Positions 7,578 through 17,930 of a stretch of DNA of 64,000 nucleotides are shown here, one piece after another. Within the stretch, counting starts at the first letter, position 1. Each line of letters opens with the position of its first letter. The notes beneath the pieces are model-generated. The model saw only the letters and a program-made list of their open reading frames with translations, had not been told where the DNA came from and did no database searches. Location of the stretch: contig JADJAL010000060.1 in the NCBI GenBank assembly GCA_016704305.1, forward strand, positions 24,727 to 88,726, in the 5' to 3' direction. A program made the translations under genes and the position numbers. This DNA is from Haliea sp. (GTDB lineage: Bacteria > Pseudomonadota > Gammaproteobacteria > Pseudomonadales > Halieaceae).

Positions 7578-8278
7578 GCGATGTCCTGTAACGGCGTGTG
7601 CAGAATCAGTTCCAGCAGGTCGGTGCTGCGCTGGGCCTGCGCATTGGCGCCCCAGCGCAACGGATCGTCGCCCGCTTCGATATAGCCGTAGCTGGCCGCG
7701 ATGGTATACATGCCGGCGCGCCGCCCCGCTTCGATGTCGCGCAGGTGGTCGCCGACGTAGATCGCCTCGTGCGGCGCGCAGCCCAGGTCGCGGCAGTTGC
7801 GGTACAGCGATTCCGGATGGGGTTTGCGGTTGCCGATATCGTCCGGGCAGACCACGCTCCCGGGCGGCGGTTGCAGGTCCAGTTTCGCCAGCAGCGGCGC
7901 CGTGAACGCGCGCGGCTTGTTCGTGGAAATGCCCCAGGCAATACCCTGTGCCTGCAATTGTTCCAGCAGCGCGACGATGCCGGGGTAGGGCGTGGCGAGC
8001 GTGCCCAGTACTTCGCTGTACAGTTCCAGCAGGCGCAGGCGGTTCTGCTCGAATTCCGCTGCATCCTCGGGCATGTCCAGGCCCAGGCTGACCAGCGCGC
8101 GTGCGCCATTGGATACCGAGGCGCGGATGCGCGCCGGGTCCATCGGCCCTCGTCCATGCTCCGCGCGCAGCGCCTGCACCACCGGCACGAATTCATCGGC
8201 GGTGTCGACCAGTGTGCCATCGAGGTCAAAGATGACGGCGCGCAGTGTTTTCGGGAAGGCGGTTCGTGCAGTTGTCAT
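7574..8278 (-). CDS. mupP: HAD phosphatase, probable N-acetylmuramic acid 6-phosphate phosphatase MupP
   Basis: HAD superfamily hydrolase annotated in many genomes as phosphoglycolate phosphatase. Motif I is VIFDLDGTLVDTADEF, motif II ISTNKPRAF, and motifs III/IV KPHPES and YVGDHLRDIEAGRRAGM. In Pseudomonas the gene between ubiG and yciK is MupP, which dephosphorylates MurNAc-6-phosphate in the peptidoglycan recycling route that bypasses de novo UDP-MurNAc synthesis. The same neighbourhood here supports that function over 2-phosphoglycolate phosphatase; the sequence alone does not decide. The stop overlaps the yciK start. Confidence 0.85.
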   Translation of the reverse strand: MTTARTAFPKTLRAVIFDLDGTLVDTADEFVPVVQALRAEHGRGPMDPARIRASVSNGARALVSLGLDMPEDAAEFEQNRLRLLELYSEVLGTLATPYPGIVALLEQLQAQGIAWGISTNKPRAFTAPLLAKLDLQPPPGSVVCPDDIGNRKPHPESLYRNCRDLGCAPHEAIYVGDHLRDIEAGRRAGMYTIAASYGYIEAGDDPLRWGANAQAQRSTDLLELILHTPLQDIA

Positions 8279-8333
8279 AGAGGGTATTTCATAAAGGGTG
8301 CGTCAATCGGGACGTGTTTTCGGTGGTAAGTCA

Positions 8334-9044
8334 TCAGGCCGGTTTCACCGCGTGCACCATGTAGTTCACGCTGACGTCGGCGTCGTTCAGTTTGTAGCGC
8401 CTGGTGAGCGGGTTGTAGGTCAGCCCGGTCATGCGCTGCAGCACCAGTCCCGCGTCGCGCATCCAGGCGGCCAATTCAGAGGGCTTGATAAATTTTGCAT
8501 AGTCGTGGGTGCCGGCCGGCAGCAGCTGCAGGATGTGCTCGGCACCGACAATCGCGAACGCAAACGCCTTCGGGTTGCGGTTGATGGTGGAAAAGTAGAG
8601 GGCGCCACCCGGCTTTGCCAGTGCGGCGCAGGCGGCGATGACGGCGCCCGGGTCCGGCACATGTTCCAGCATCTCAAGGCAGCAGACGACGTCGTACACC
8701 GCGCCTTCCTCCTCGGCCAGCTGTTCGGCGGTGGCCTGGCGATAATCGACCTCGACGCCGGATTCGAGTTGGTGCAGTTGCGCCACTGACAGCGGCGCCT
8801 CGCCCATGTCGATACCGGTGACGCGGGCGCCGCGCTGCGCCATTGCTTCGGCCAGGATGCCGCCGCCACACCCGACATCCACCAGGCGTTTGCCCGCGAC
8901 CGGCGAGTGTTCGTCTATGTAATTGGCGCGCAGTGGATTGATATCGTGCAGCGGCTTGAATTCGCTGTTGCGATCCCACCAGCGCGAGGCGAGCGCCTCG
9001 AATTTGGCGATTTCCTGTGGGTCTACATTCAAGCGGTTGCTCAT
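8334..9044 (-). CDS. ubiG: Ubiquinone biosynthesis O-methyltransferase UbiG
   Basis: SAM-dependent methyltransferase acting twice in ubiquinone synthesis. SAM motif [18 protein letters not shown] near residue 54, [11 protein letters not shown] near 115, and the family-typical [15 protein letters not shown] near 140. The frame is open further upstream but ATG 9042-9044 gives the standard N-terminus [19 protein letters not shown] and overlaps the stop of the upstream deaminase in an ATGA, pointing to translational coupling. 236 residues, the usual size. Confidence 0.95.
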   Translation of the reverse strand: MSNRLNVDPQEIAKFEALASRWWDRNSEFKPLHDINPLRANYIDEHSPVAGKRLVDVGCGGGILAEAMAQRGARVTGIDMGEAPLSVAQLHQLESGVEVDYRQATAEQLAEEEGAVYDVVCCLEMLEHVPDPGAVIAACAALAKPGGALYFSTINRNPKAFAFAIVGAEHILQLLPAGTHDYAKFIKPSELAAWMRDAGLVLQRMTGLTYNPLTRRYKLNDADVSVNYMVHAVKPA

Positions 9045-10381
9045 AGCGTAACACCCGGTGTGTGCGCGATGCGCTGTTGCCATTGATTGGTACGCACGGC
9101 CAGCGCCTGCAGGTCGATGTGCGTGAGCTCGCGGTCTGCCATCACCGCCGCGCCGGCGATCCAGCTGTGGCTGACCTGGCTGCCGTTGCAGGCGTAGACC
9201 AGTTGCGACAGCGGGTGGTAGAGCGGCTGTGTCTCGGGGCCGCGCAGGTCCACCGCGATCAGGTCGGCCTGCTTGCCCACCTCCAGGCTGCCGATGCGGT
9301 CTTCCAGTCCCAGCGCCCGTGCGCCATTGATGGTGGCCATCGCCAGCGCGTCGGCAGCCGGCAGTGCCGAGGCATCGTGCGCGTGGAGCTTGGCCAGCAG
9401 CGCGGCGGCCTGCATCTCGCCAAACAGGTTGAGGTCATTGTTGCTGGCGGCGCTGTCCGTGCCCAGCGCCACATTCACGCCTTGCGCCCGCAGTGCGCCC
9501 ACCCGGCAGGTGCCGGATGCCAGCTTCATGTTGGATTGCGGGCAGTGCACCACGTGGGCGCCGGTGGCCGCCAGAAGGGCGATGTCCTGGTCGCCCAGGT
9601 CCGTCATATGCACGCACTGGGTGCGCGGGCCGAGCAGGCCGAGGCGGTTAAGCATGTCCAGCGGGCGTTCACCGCATTGCTCGACCGCCATCAGCACCTC
9701 GCCCGCCGTCTCGTGCAGGTGGATGTGCACGGGCGCATCCAGTTCGGCCGCGAGTGTCGCAATCCTGGCCAGGTTGGCTTCGCACACGGTGTAAGGCGCG
9801 TGCGGCCCGAACACCACGGTAACCAGCGCGCTGTGCTTGAAGTCATCGCGCAGCGCCAGGCCCTTGCGAATGTAATCATCCGCGTCCTGCCCCCAGGCCG
9901 TGGGGAAATCGAATATCGGGAACGTGATCTGGCAGCGCATGCCCAGGCGCTGGGCGGTTGCGGCGCAGGCATTGGGAAAGAAATACATATCGCTGAAGGT
10001 GGTGGTACCGGCGCGCAGCATCTCGGCGATGGCCAGTTCGGTGCCATCGCGCACAAACTCCTCGCTGACATGGGCCCGTTCCGCCGGCCAGATGTGTTGT
10101 TCCAGCCAGGGCATCAGCGGTTGGTCGTCGGCAAAGCCGCGCAACAGGCTCATCGCGGCGTGGCCGTGGCAGTTGATCAAGCCCGGCAACAGCACGTGGC
10201 CGGGCAATTCCAGGACATTCTGCGCTTCAATGGCCTGCGCCTCCGCGCGCGGCAACAGCGCGGTAATGCGCTCCCCGGTCAGGGCAATGCTGTGGTTTTC
10301 CAGCACGACGCCATGGGGAACCACCGGTACTATCCAGCCGGCGTGGATCAACGTGTCGGCAGTGTTTGGTGGTGATGTCAT
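9041..10381 (-). CDS. mtaD: TRZ/ATZ-type amidohydrolase, probable 5'-methylthioadenosine/S-adenosylhomocysteine deaminase
   Basis: Metal-dependent deaminase of the amidohydrolase superfamily. Metal ligands: [11 protein letters not shown] after LPGLINC near residue 75, the His in [23 protein letters not shown], and the Asp in [18 protein letters not shown]. In Pseudomonas the protein at this position upstream of ubiG deaminates methylthioadenosine, so a nucleoside salvage role is likely. The frame extends to 10558, but ATG 10379-10381 is preceded by AGGGG and gives a normal N-terminus. Divergent from gyrA. Confidence 0.88.
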   Translation of the reverse strand: MTSPPNTADTLIHAGWIVPVVPHGVVLENHSIALTGERITALLPRAEAQAIEAQNVLELPGHVLLPGLINCHGHAAMSLLRGFADDQPLMPWLEQHIWPAERAHVSEEFVRDGTELAIAEMLRAGTTTFSDMYFFPNACAATAQRLGMRCQITFPIFDFPTAWGQDADDYIRKGLALRDDFKHSALVTVVFGPHAPYTVCEANLARIATLAAELDAPVHIHLHETAGEVLMAVEQCGERPLDMLNRLGLLGPRTQCVHMTDLGDQDIALLAATGAHVVHCPQSNMKLASGTCRVGALRAQGVNVALGTDSAASNNDLNLFGEMQAAALLAKLHAHDASALPAADALAMATINGARALGLEDRIGSLEVGKQADLIAVDLRGPETQPLYHPLSQLVYACNGSQVSHSWIAGAAVMADRELTHIDLQALAVRTNQWQQRIAHTPGVTL

Positions 10382-10563
10382 GCGGCTTTTCCCCTGTCTA
10401 CCGGCGTCCCCCGGTGCATATGCATGTGCTTCTGTCCGCGCTTCTGTTTGTGGTGGTACGTCCGCGCCAGCCCCCGGTGCGACCCGATTGCGCGACGCGG
10501 CGCGAAAGTATAACCACAAATGGGGCAGCACTACCCTAACGGCGTCGATTTTCTGCAAAAACG

Positions 10564-10593
10564 TGGCGATAAGGGCGCGCTTTCCCGTATAAT
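10564..10593 (+). promoter_or_regulatory. Possible gyrA promoter
   Basis: A perfect TATAAT at 10588-10593 lies about 150 bases before the gyrA start. The best upstream hexamer is TGGCGA at 10564-10569 with 18 bases between, a weak -35. Confidence 0.45.
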
Positions 10594-10743
10594 CGGCGGT
10601 TTGATTTCGGGGGCTCCAGCCGCCGGTTTTGTCGGTTTAGGTCGCTGCGGTTCGCTGCAAAAAAAGTCCCTGTATAAGACGCAGTGTTTGTCCTTAAGTT
10701 ACGCCGAAGATACGTTCGCAGCCAGTCAAGGAAGTCGCAGTAC

Positions 10744-13400
10744 ATGGGTGAAATAGCCAAAGAAATCCTTCCCGTCAATATCGAAGACGAGATGAAGCAG
10801 TCTTACCTGGATTACGCGATGAGCGTGATCGTCGGGAGGGCCTTGCCGGATGTGCGCGACGGCTTGAAACCGGTGCACCGGCGCGTGCTGTTTGCGATGA
10901 ACGAGCTCAGCAACGACTGGAACAAGGCCTACAAAAAATCGGCCCGTATCGTGGGCGATGTGATCGGTAAATATCACCCGCACGGCGATTCGGCGGTGTA
11001 CGACACCATCGTCCGCATGGCCCAGCCCTTCTCCCTGCGCTACATGCTGGTGGACGGCCAGGGCAACTTTGGCTCCGTGGACGGCGATTCGGCGGCGGCC
11101 ATGCGCTACACCGAAATCCGCATGCGCAAGATCGCGCATTCGATTCTGGCGGACCTCGACAAGGAAACGGTCGACTTTGTCGACAACTACGACGGCACCG
11201 AGCGCATTCCCGCCGTGATGCCCACGCGGGTACCCAACCTGCTGATCAACGGTTCCTCCGGCATCGCGGTCGGCATGGCCACCAATATTCCGCCGCACAA
11301 CCTCACCGAGGTGGTCAGTGGCTGCCTGGCGCTGTTGCGCAACCCGGAACTCACCGTGGATGAGCTGATGGAGCATATCCCGGGCCCCGATTTCCCCACC
11401 GCCGGCATCATCAACGGCCGGGCCGGCATCATCCAGGCTTATCGCACCGGGCGCGGCCGTATTTACGTGCGCGCCAAGGCGGAAGTCATCCACGACGAAA
11501 AGCGTGGCAAGGACATCATCCTGATCCACGAATTGCCCTACCAGTTGAACAAGGCGAAGCTGATAGAGCGCATCGCCGAGTTGGTGAAGCGAAAAGCACA
11601 TAGAGGGTATCACCGAGCCGCGCGCGATGAGTCCGACAAGGACGGCATGCGCGTGGTGATTGAGCTGCGCCGTGGCGAACTGGGCGATGTGGTGCTCAAC
11701 AACCTCTATGCCCAGACCGGCATGCAGTCGGTGTTCGGCATCAACATGGTGGCGCTGGTCGACGGTCGGCCAAAGCTGCTGAATCTCAAGGAGATACTCG
11801 AAGCCTTTATCCGCCATCGTCGCGAGGTGGTCACGCGGCGCACGGTATACCTGCTGCGCAAGGCGCGCGAACGCGGACATTGCTGGAAGGCCTGGCCATG
11901 CGCTGAGCAACATTGATCCGATCATCGCGCTGATCAAGGCATCGCCGAGCTCCGCCGAAGCGAAGGAGAAACTGCTCGCGCAGGCCTGGGAACCGGGCGA
12001 TGTCACCGGCATGCTGGAGCGGGCCGGTAGCGATGCGTGCAGGCCCGATGAGCTGGAACCGCAGTACGGTTTGCACGACGGTGCCTATCACCTGTCGCCC
12101 GCGCAGGCACAGGCCATTCTCGAGCTGCGCCTGCACCGACTGACCGGGCTGGAGCACGAGAAGCTGCTGAGCGAATACCAGGAGAGACTGCGTGAAATCG
12201 CGGATTTTCTCGATATTCTCAGCGATCCCGAGCGCCTCAAGCTGGTTATTCGTGAAGAGCTGGAAGAGATTGTCACCGAGTATGGCGATGCGCGTCGCAC
12301 CGAGATCACCGCATCACAGCACGACCTGACCGTTGAAGACCTGATCACGGAAGAAGACCGGGTGGTGACAATTTCCCACGGCGGTTACGCCAAGACGCAG
12401 CCGCTGAGTGATTACCAGGCGCAACGTCGCGGCGGCATGGGCAAGTCCGCGACCGCGGTGAAGGACGAGGATTTTGTCGAGCACCTGCTGATCGCCAGTA
12501 CCATGCCACCATCCTGTGCTTCTCCAACCTGGGCAAAGTGTACTGGTTGAAGGTGTACCAGATTCCGCTGGCCGGTCGCAATTCGCGCGGCCGACCGATG
12601 GTCAATCTGCTGCCGCTGGAAGAAGGCGAGCGCGTGACCTCCATCCTGCCGGTGGAAGAGTACACAGAAGGGCACTTTATTTTCATGGCGACGGCCAACG
12701 GCACCGTGAAGAAAACCGCGCTGACGGATTTTGCCCGCCAGCGCAGCGTGGGCCTGCGCGCCCTGCAGCTGGATGAAGGCGATGTACTGGTGGGCACGGC
12801 GATCACGCACGGTGACGGCGATGTCATGCTGTTCAGCAGCGAAGGTAAAGCAGTGCGCTTCCAGGAAACCGATGTGCGCTCTATGGGTCGCACCGCCCGG
12901 GTATTCGCGGGATTCGCCTCGGCGCTGGCCACAGCATGATTTCACTTATTATCCCGCGCCCCGAGGGCATGGTGCTGACGGTGAGTGAGAACGGCTACGG
13001 CAAGCGCACCCCGACTTCAGATTTCCCCACCAAGGGACGTGGCGGCAAGGGCTTGATCGCGATGTCGACCAGTGCACGCAACGGCAACATGGTCGGTGCG
13101 GTGCAGGTGTTTGCCGGTGACGAGCTCATGCTGATCTCCAACCAGGGGACACTCGTGCGGACGCGCGCGGACGAGGTGTCCGTGCTCGGTCGCAATACGC
13201 AGGGTGTGCGCGTGATCCGCACCAAGGACGGCGAAAGCCTGGTGGGCGTGCAACGCATAGATGAACCTGCCGAGCAGCCCGAGGCACACCCCGACGCGGA
13301 TACCGATATTGACGCCGGTACCGATATTGATCCAACCAACACCGATACCACCACCGATATCGACACCGATACCGATACCACAGACGACGCTGCTGAATAA
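10744..13400 (+). CDS. gyrA: DNA gyrase subunit A, frame broken at five or six places
   Basis: Breaks and rejoins DNA in gyrase. E. coli numbering holds at the start: Ser83 and Asp87 in [10 protein letters not shown], catalytic Tyr122 in MRYTEIRM. Residue 83 is the quinolone-sensitive Ser. Homology continues to the end but hops frames: about 11590-11625 (one extra, then two extra bases, local garbling), one base lost near 11879, one near 11900, one near 12501 and one near 12900. The pieces end at 11916, 12550, 12939 and 13400. The reconstructed protein is about 885 residues with the beta-propeller C-terminal domain ([10 protein letters not shown] is the GyrA box) and an Asp/Thr-rich tail. Because gyrA is essential and nothing else is degenerate, sequence errors are the best explanation. 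Confidence 0.9.
13284..13394 (+). repeat. Hexanucleotide-type repeat coding the GyrA acidic tail
   Basis: Units of the type ACCGAT and GATATT repeat imperfectly and encode a tail of alternating Asp and Thr/Ile. An acidic tail is usual at the end of GyrA, but this repetitive Thr-Asp form is unusual. Confidence 0.7.
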
Positions 13401-13406
13401 TGCGAC

Positions 13407-13439
13407 GGACTCCGGTTGCACAATCAAACCCCGGAGTCC
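13407..13439 (+). other. Hairpin between gyrA and serC
   Basis: GGACTCCGG (13407-13415) and CCGGAGTCC (13431-13439) are perfectly complementary with a 15-base loop. There is no T-tract after it, so it is not a clear intrinsic terminator; it may slow transcription or protect mRNA ends. Confidence 0.5.
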
Positions 13440-13488
13440 TGATGCAAGCCCCAGCCGCTTTTCCCAAACTCTTGAGGAAGTTACACAG

Positions 13489-14568
13489 ATGACGCGGTGC
13501 TACAATTTTTGTGCTGGCCCTGCTTCGCTGCCGGAGTCCGTCCTGCAGATCGCCAGGGACGACATGCTGGATTGGCACGGCAAGGGCCTGTCCCTGATGG
13601 AAATGAGCCATCGCAGCCCCGAGGTGGTGGGTGTGGCAGAGCACGCCGAGCAGACGCTGCGCAACTTGCTGGGCATCTCCGACGACTATGCCGTGTTGTT
13701 CCTGCAGGGCGGTGCCAGCACGCAGTTTTCCGCCGTGCCGCTCAACCTGCTTGGCGACAAGGGCCGCGCGGACTATGTCAACACCGGTGAATGGTCCAAG
13801 AAGGCGATCGCCGAAGGGCAGCGCTACGGCGAGGTGAATGTCGTCGCCACTGCCAAGGACACCAACTTCACCACGATTCCGCCGCAGCAGTCGTGGCAGC
13901 TGGGCGCTGATCCTGCCTACCTCCATTACATCGGCAACGAGACGATAGGCGGCGTGGAGTTTTTCTGGACGCCGCAGGTGCATGTGCCGTTGGTGGTGGA
14001 TATGTCGTCCACCATCCTGTCGCGCCCGATCAACGTCGCCGATTACGGCGTGATTTACGCCGGCGCGCAGAAAAATATCGGGCCTGCTGGCCTCACGTTG
14101 GTGATTGTGCGTCGGGATCTGCTCGGCAGGGCGCATCCCCTGTGTCCTGCGATGCTCAATTGGAAGATCGCGGCCGACAACGATTCCATGTACAACACAC
14201 CGCCGACGTTTGCGCTGTACCTCGCAGCCCTGGTATTTGACTGGCTGGTGGAGCAGGGCGGCCTGACTGCGATGGAAGTGGTCAACCGGCGCAAGGCGCA
14301 GAAGCTGTATTCGGCTATCAATGGCAGTGGTTTCTATTCCAATCCCGTGGAGCTTGCCAGCCGCTCCCTGATGAACGTGCCATTCATCCTGGCGAATGCC
14401 GATCTGGACAAGCAGTTTTTGCAGGAGTCCGAGGCGGCCGGTCTGCTGAACCTCAAGGGGCACCGCTCCGTGGGCGGCATGCGCGCCAGCATCTACAACG
14501 CCGTCAGCGAAGCGGCGGTGGATGCTCTGATCGCCTTTATGCAAGACTTCGAGCAACGCAACGGTTAA
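13489..14568 (+). CDS. serC: Phosphoserine aminotransferase
   Basis: PLP enzyme converting 3-phosphohydroxypyruvate and glutamate to phosphoserine; also acts in pyridoxine synthesis. N-terminus YNFCAGPASLPESVL, PLP-binding Lys in YAGAQKNIGPAGLT, and substrate-binding GGMRASIYNAV near the C-terminus. The frame is open far upstream into gyrA, but ATG 13489 gives the canonical start and 359 residues. gyrA-serC-pheA order as in Pseudomonas. Confidence 0.96.
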   Translation: MTRCYNFCAGPASLPESVLQIARDDMLDWHGKGLSLMEMSHRSPEVVGVAEHAEQTLRNLLGISDDYAVLFLQGGASTQFSAVPLNLLGDKGRADYVNTGEWSKKAIAEGQRYGEVNVVATAKDTNFTTIPPQQSWQLGADPAYLHYIGNETIGGVEFFWTPQVHVPLVVDMSSTILSRPINVADYGVIYAGAQKNIGPAGLTLVIVRRDLLGRAHPLCPAMLNWKIAADNDSMYNTPPTFALYLAALVFDWLVEQGGLTAMEVVNRRKAQKLYSAINGSGFYSNPVELASRSLMNVPFILANADLDKQFLQESEAAGLLNLKGHRSVGGMRASIYNAVSEAAVDALIAFMQDFEQRNG

Positions 14569-14576
14569 GGCCGCGT

Positions 14577-15695
14577 ATGGCAGACAACAGGGATCTTGAG
14601 CAGGTTCGGGCGGATATCGACGCCATTGACCTGGACATCCAGGCACTGATCAACAAGCGGGCGCAGTGTGCGCAACGCGTTGCGGACATCAAGCTGGCGG
14701 AAGTGGCGGCGGCGCACGCGCGCGGTGACACCGGCGTGGAGCCGGTGTTCTATCGCCCGGAGCGCGAGGCGCAGGTCCTGCAGCGCATTATCAGTCGCAA
14801 TGCCGGTCCCCTGGCGGGCGCCAACATGGCGCATATCTTTCGCGAAATCATGTCGGCGTGTCTCGCGCTGGAAAAGCCGTTACAAGTCGCCTACCTCGGG
14901 CCGGAAGGGACGTTCACCCAGGGCGCGGCCATCAAGCATTTCGGCCACGCCGCGATATGCGTGCCACAGGCGACGATAGACAGTGTGTTCGCGCAGGTAG
15001 AATCCGGCGCCTGCCATTACGGCGTGGTGCCGGTCGAGAATTCCACCGAGGGTATGGTCAGCCATACGCTGGATACGTTCATGGCGTCATCGCTGAAGAT
15101 ATCCGGCGAGGTCGAGCTGCGCATCGGACTGCATCTGCTGGCGGCACCGGGTACGTCCGAGGGCAGTATTACCCGCATTTGTGCGCACCAGCAGGCGCTC
15201 GCCCAGTGCCGTACGTGGTTGGACAAGCACTGGCCGGCCATACCCCGCGAAGCGGTCAGCAGCAACGGTGAGGCCGCCCGCATGGCGGCACAAATCCCGG
15301 GCGTCGCTGCCGTGGCCGGCGATATGGCAGTGGAGCGCTATGCTCTGGAGAAACTGGCGTCGCACATCGAGGACTACGCCGATAACACCACGCGCTTCCT
15401 GATTATCGGCCGCGAGGAGGTGTTGCCCAGTGGTCGCGACAAGACCTCGATTGTCGTCGCCAGCCGCAATAAACCGGGTGCGCTGTTCAGTCTGCTGGAG
15501 CCGTTCATGCGCGCCAATGTCAGCCTGACCCGTATCGATACGCGACCGTCGCGCACCGAGAAGTGGGCCTATGTGTTTTTCATCGAGTTTGAAGGGCATT
15601 TACGCGATGAGAAAATCGCGAAAATAATGGTGGAGCTGGAAGAGCAGTCCATCATGCTAAAAGCGCTGGGGTCCTATCCCCAGGCATTGCTATAG
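14577..15695 (+). CDS. pheA: Bifunctional chorismate mutase / prephenate dehydratase
   Basis: Makes phenylpyruvate from chorismate. The AroQ-type chorismate mutase covers residues 1-90 (LEQVRADIDAIDLDIQALINKRAQ). Prephenate dehydratase follows from about 100 (VAYLGPEGTFTQGAA; FGVVPVENSTEG-type block as YGVVPVENSTEGMV). The ACT regulatory domain is at about 290-372 (SIVVASRNKPGALFSLLEPF, then LTRIDTRPSR), which binds Phe for feedback inhibition. 372 residues. It begins eight bases after serC. Confidence 0.96.
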   Translation: MADNRDLEQVRADIDAIDLDIQALINKRAQCAQRVADIKLAEVAAAHARGDTGVEPVFYRPEREAQVLQRIISRNAGPLAGANMAHIFREIMSACLALEKPLQVAYLGPEGTFTQGAAIKHFGHAAICVPQATIDSVFAQVESGACHYGVVPVENSTEGMVSHTLDTFMASSLKISGEVELRIGLHLLAAPGTSEGSITRICAHQQALAQCRTWLDKHWPAIPREAVSSNGEAARMAAQIPGVAAVAGDMAVERYALEKLASHIEDYADNTTRFLIIGREEVLPSGRDKTSIVVASRNKPGALFSLLEPFMRANVSLTRIDTRPSRTEKWAYVFFIEFEGHLRDEKIAKIMVELEEQSIMLKALGSYPQALL

Positions 15696-15702
15696 GCCCA
15701 CA

Positions 15703-16611
15703 GTGACGTACCCCACTGACACGGTCGTGATTCTCGGCCTTGGATGGATCGGCGGATCACTGGCCAGGGCCCTGCGCCGCAGCGGATTCAGCCGGCGCTT
15801 CATCGGCTATGGACACCGCGAGGCGTCACTGCGCCGAGGCGTGGAACTGGGCGTGATCGACGAATACACACTGGATCTGGACGCGGCGATTGCGCGCGCG
15901 GACATCCTGGTGATCTGCACGCCGACGCTGACGGCGGCAACGATGCTGGAGCAGATTCTGCCGCGCCTGGGCGCGCGCGCTGGTGGGCCGGTGATTACGG
16001 ATGTCGCCAGCGTGAAGGGCAACCTGCGCGATACTGCGATTGCGACAGCGGGCTCCATGCCACCGCAACTGGTGCTGGGCCACCCGATCGCGGGGTCGGA
16101 GCACAGTGGTGTCGAGGCTTCAAATGTCGATTTGTTTTTGCATCACCGGGTGATCCTGACGCCGGTGGAGGGCAATGATCCGGCGGCGGTGGAAGTGGTG
16201 CGAGCGATGTGGGCGAGCACGGGTGCCGAAGTGCTGGACATGACGGTGGACAGGCATGACGCGGTGCTGGCCGCGACCAGCCATCTTCCGCATATGCTGG
16301 CCTACACGCTGGTGGACGCGCTGGCGTCAGCGGCTGCCAGCGAGGATATGTTCCGCTGCGCCGCCGGTGGCTTTCGCGATTTCACGCGCATTGCCTCCAG
16401 CGACCCGGTGATGTGGCGCGATATTGCACTGGCCAACAAATCGGCCCTGCTCAACGCTATCGACCTGTTCAGTGAGCATCTCGCGCAATTGCGCGTTGCC
16501 GTGCAAGCTGGCAACGCCGATCAGCTAATGAACACCTTCAGTCGGGCCAAGCGCGCCCGCGATGAATTTGCCGCCCTGCTGGCCGAGCGCAGCGGGTCGA
16601 AAACACCTTAA
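15703..16611 (+). CDS. tyrA: Prephenate dehydrogenase
   Basis: NAD(P)-dependent conversion of prephenate or arogenate to the tyrosine precursor. Rossmann motif VVILGLGWIGGSLARAL near residue 8, HPIAGSEHSGVEA near 126 and the catalytic His region ATSHLPHMLAYTL near 205. GTG start at 15703, seven bases after pheA. In Pseudomonas a hisC paralogue sits between pheA and tyrA and tyrA is fused to aroA; here there is no hisC and tyrA and aroA are separate genes ten bases apart. Confidence 0.94.
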   Translation: MTYPTDTVVILGLGWIGGSLARALRRSGFSRRFIGYGHREASLRRGVELGVIDEYTLDLDAAIARADILVICTPTLTAATMLEQILPRLGARAGGPVITDVASVKGNLRDTAIATAGSMPPQLVLGHPIAGSEHSGVEASNVDLFLHHRVILTPVEGNDPAAVEVVRAMWASTGAEVLDMTVDRHDAVLAATSHLPHMLAYTLVDALASAAASEDMFRCAAGGFRDFTRIASSDPVMWRDIALANKSALLNAIDLFSEHLAQLRVAVQAGNADQLMNTFSRAKRARDEFAALLAERSGSKTP

Positions 16612-16621
16612 GGTTCACGAT

Positions 16622-17926
16622 ATGCATTTCACGTTACAGCCCGGCGGAAACCTGAAGGGTGAAGCCAGAGTCCCGGGTGACAAATCCATTTCTCACCGCG
16701 CCATCATGCTCGGTGCGCTGGCCGAAGGCACCTCACGGGTCAACGGATTCCTGGAGGGCGAGGATGCGCTGGCCACATTGGCGGCGTTTCGCGCGATGGG
16801 GGTGCAGATCGAGGGTCCGGTGGACGGCTGCGTGACAGTGCATGGCGTCGGGCTGCACGGCCTGCGCGCCCCCGACCAGCCATTAGACCTCGGCAATGCC
16901 GGCACCGGTATGCGCCTTTTGTGCGGCCTGCTGGCCGGCCAACCCTTCGACACTGAGCTGACTGGCGATGCTTCACTCTGCAGTCGACCCATGGGGCGAG
17001 TCATCGAGCCCCTGACGCGTATGGGCGCACGTATTGAATCCGCTGCGGGCGGGCGGCCGCCGCTGGCGATTCGCGGCGGCCAGCGCTTGCGGGGAATTCA
17101 TTACGACCTGCCGATGGCGAGCGCCCAGGTGAAGTCCTGCTGCCTGCTGGCCGGGCTTTACAGCGAGGGAGAAACCTCGGTCACTGAACCTGCGCCCACG
17201 CGCGATCACACCGAACGCATGCTGCGCGGTTTCGGCTACCCGGTGCAGTCGGTCAACGGCGAGATTTCATTGCAGGGCGGCGGCAGCCTGGTGGCCTGTG
17301 ATATAGAAGTGCCAGCCGATATTTCGTCGGCGACCTTTTTTCTGGTGGGTGCCAGTATCGCCCCCGGCTCAGACCTGCTGCTCAGCCATGTCGGCATCAA
17401 TCCCACGCGCATCGGTGTCATCAATATCCTGCAACTGATGGGCGCAGACATCAGCTTGCAGAACCAGCGTGAAGTCGGCGGCGAACCCGTAGCCGATATC
17501 CGTGTGCGCTATGCACCCCTGCACGGAGTCGAGATACCTGCCGACCAGGTGCCGCTCGCAATTGACGAGTTCCCGGCGTTGTTTATTGCCGCCGCCTGCG
17601 CGCAGGGGCGCACCGTCCTGCACGGTGCCGAGGAACTGCGGGTCAAGGAAAGCGACCGCATCGCCGCGATGGCGGCGGGCCTGACCACGCTCGGCGTGCG
17701 CAATACCGTGCTGGATGACGGTATTGTCATCGAGGGTGGCCCGATGGGAGCCGGCACCATCCATACCTATAACGACCATCGCATCGCCATGTCGTTTGCG
17801 ATCGCCGCGCTGCGTGCTGAGGGCGAGATTACCGTGCGGGACTGCGGCCATGTGGCGACGTCGTTTCCCGGGTTTGATGTGCTTGCGCGCCGTCTCGGCC
17901 TGCGCATCAGCGCAGTGGCAGATTAG
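16622..17926 (+). CDS. aroA: 3-phosphoshikimate 1-carboxyvinyltransferase (EPSP synthase)
   Basis: Sixth shikimate pathway step. N-terminal GEARVPGDKSISHRAIMLGAL and LGNAGTGMRLLCGLLAG (phosphoenolpyruvate and glyphosate site region), EELRVKESDRIAAMA near 340 and NDHRIAMSFAIA near 385. 434 residues. The frame is open upstream into tyrA, but ATG 16622 gives the standard N-terminus. The class I-type NAGTGMRL loop is replaced by the variant seen in class II or Pseudomonas-type enzymes only by full alignment, so I make no claim on herbicide sensitivity. Confidence 0.96.
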   Translation: MHFTLQPGGNLKGEARVPGDKSISHRAIMLGALAEGTSRVNGFLEGEDALATLAAFRAMGVQIEGPVDGCVTVHGVGLHGLRAPDQPLDLGNAGTGMRLLCGLLAGQPFDTELTGDASLCSRPMGRVIEPLTRMGARIESAAGGRPPLAIRGGQRLRGIHYDLPMASAQVKSCCLLAGLYSEGETSVTEPAPTRDHTERMLRGFGYPVQSVNGEISLQGGGSLVACDIEVPADISSATFFLVGASIAPGSDLLLSHVGINPTRIGVINILQLMGADISLQNQREVGGEPVADIRVRYAPLHGVEIPADQVPLAIDEFPALFIAAACAQGRTVLHGAEELRVKESDRIAAMAAGLTTLGVRNTVLDDGIVIEGGPMGAGTIHTYNDHRIAMSFAIAALRAEGEITVRDCGHVATSFPGFDVLARRLGLRISAVAD

Positions 17927-17930
17927 CTAC

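Noticed and set aside
8334..10558. Large plus-strand frames antisense to ubiG and the deaminase
   Set aside because: They are shadows in GC-rich sequence; the minus-strand products have clear catalytic motifs.
13284..13394. Short regularly spaced repeats as a CRISPR array
   Set aside because: Units are six bases, contiguous and coding; there are no spacers.
12011..13400. Downstream gyrA fragments as a separate gene such as parC
   Set aside because: They continue GyrA-specific sequence ([10 protein letters not shown] box, acidic tail) at exactly the residue where the previous frame stops.
10744..13400. Programmed frameshifting or true pseudogenisation of gyrA
   Set aside because: There are at least five unrelated shift sites without slippery sequences, and the gene is essential; sequence error is simpler.
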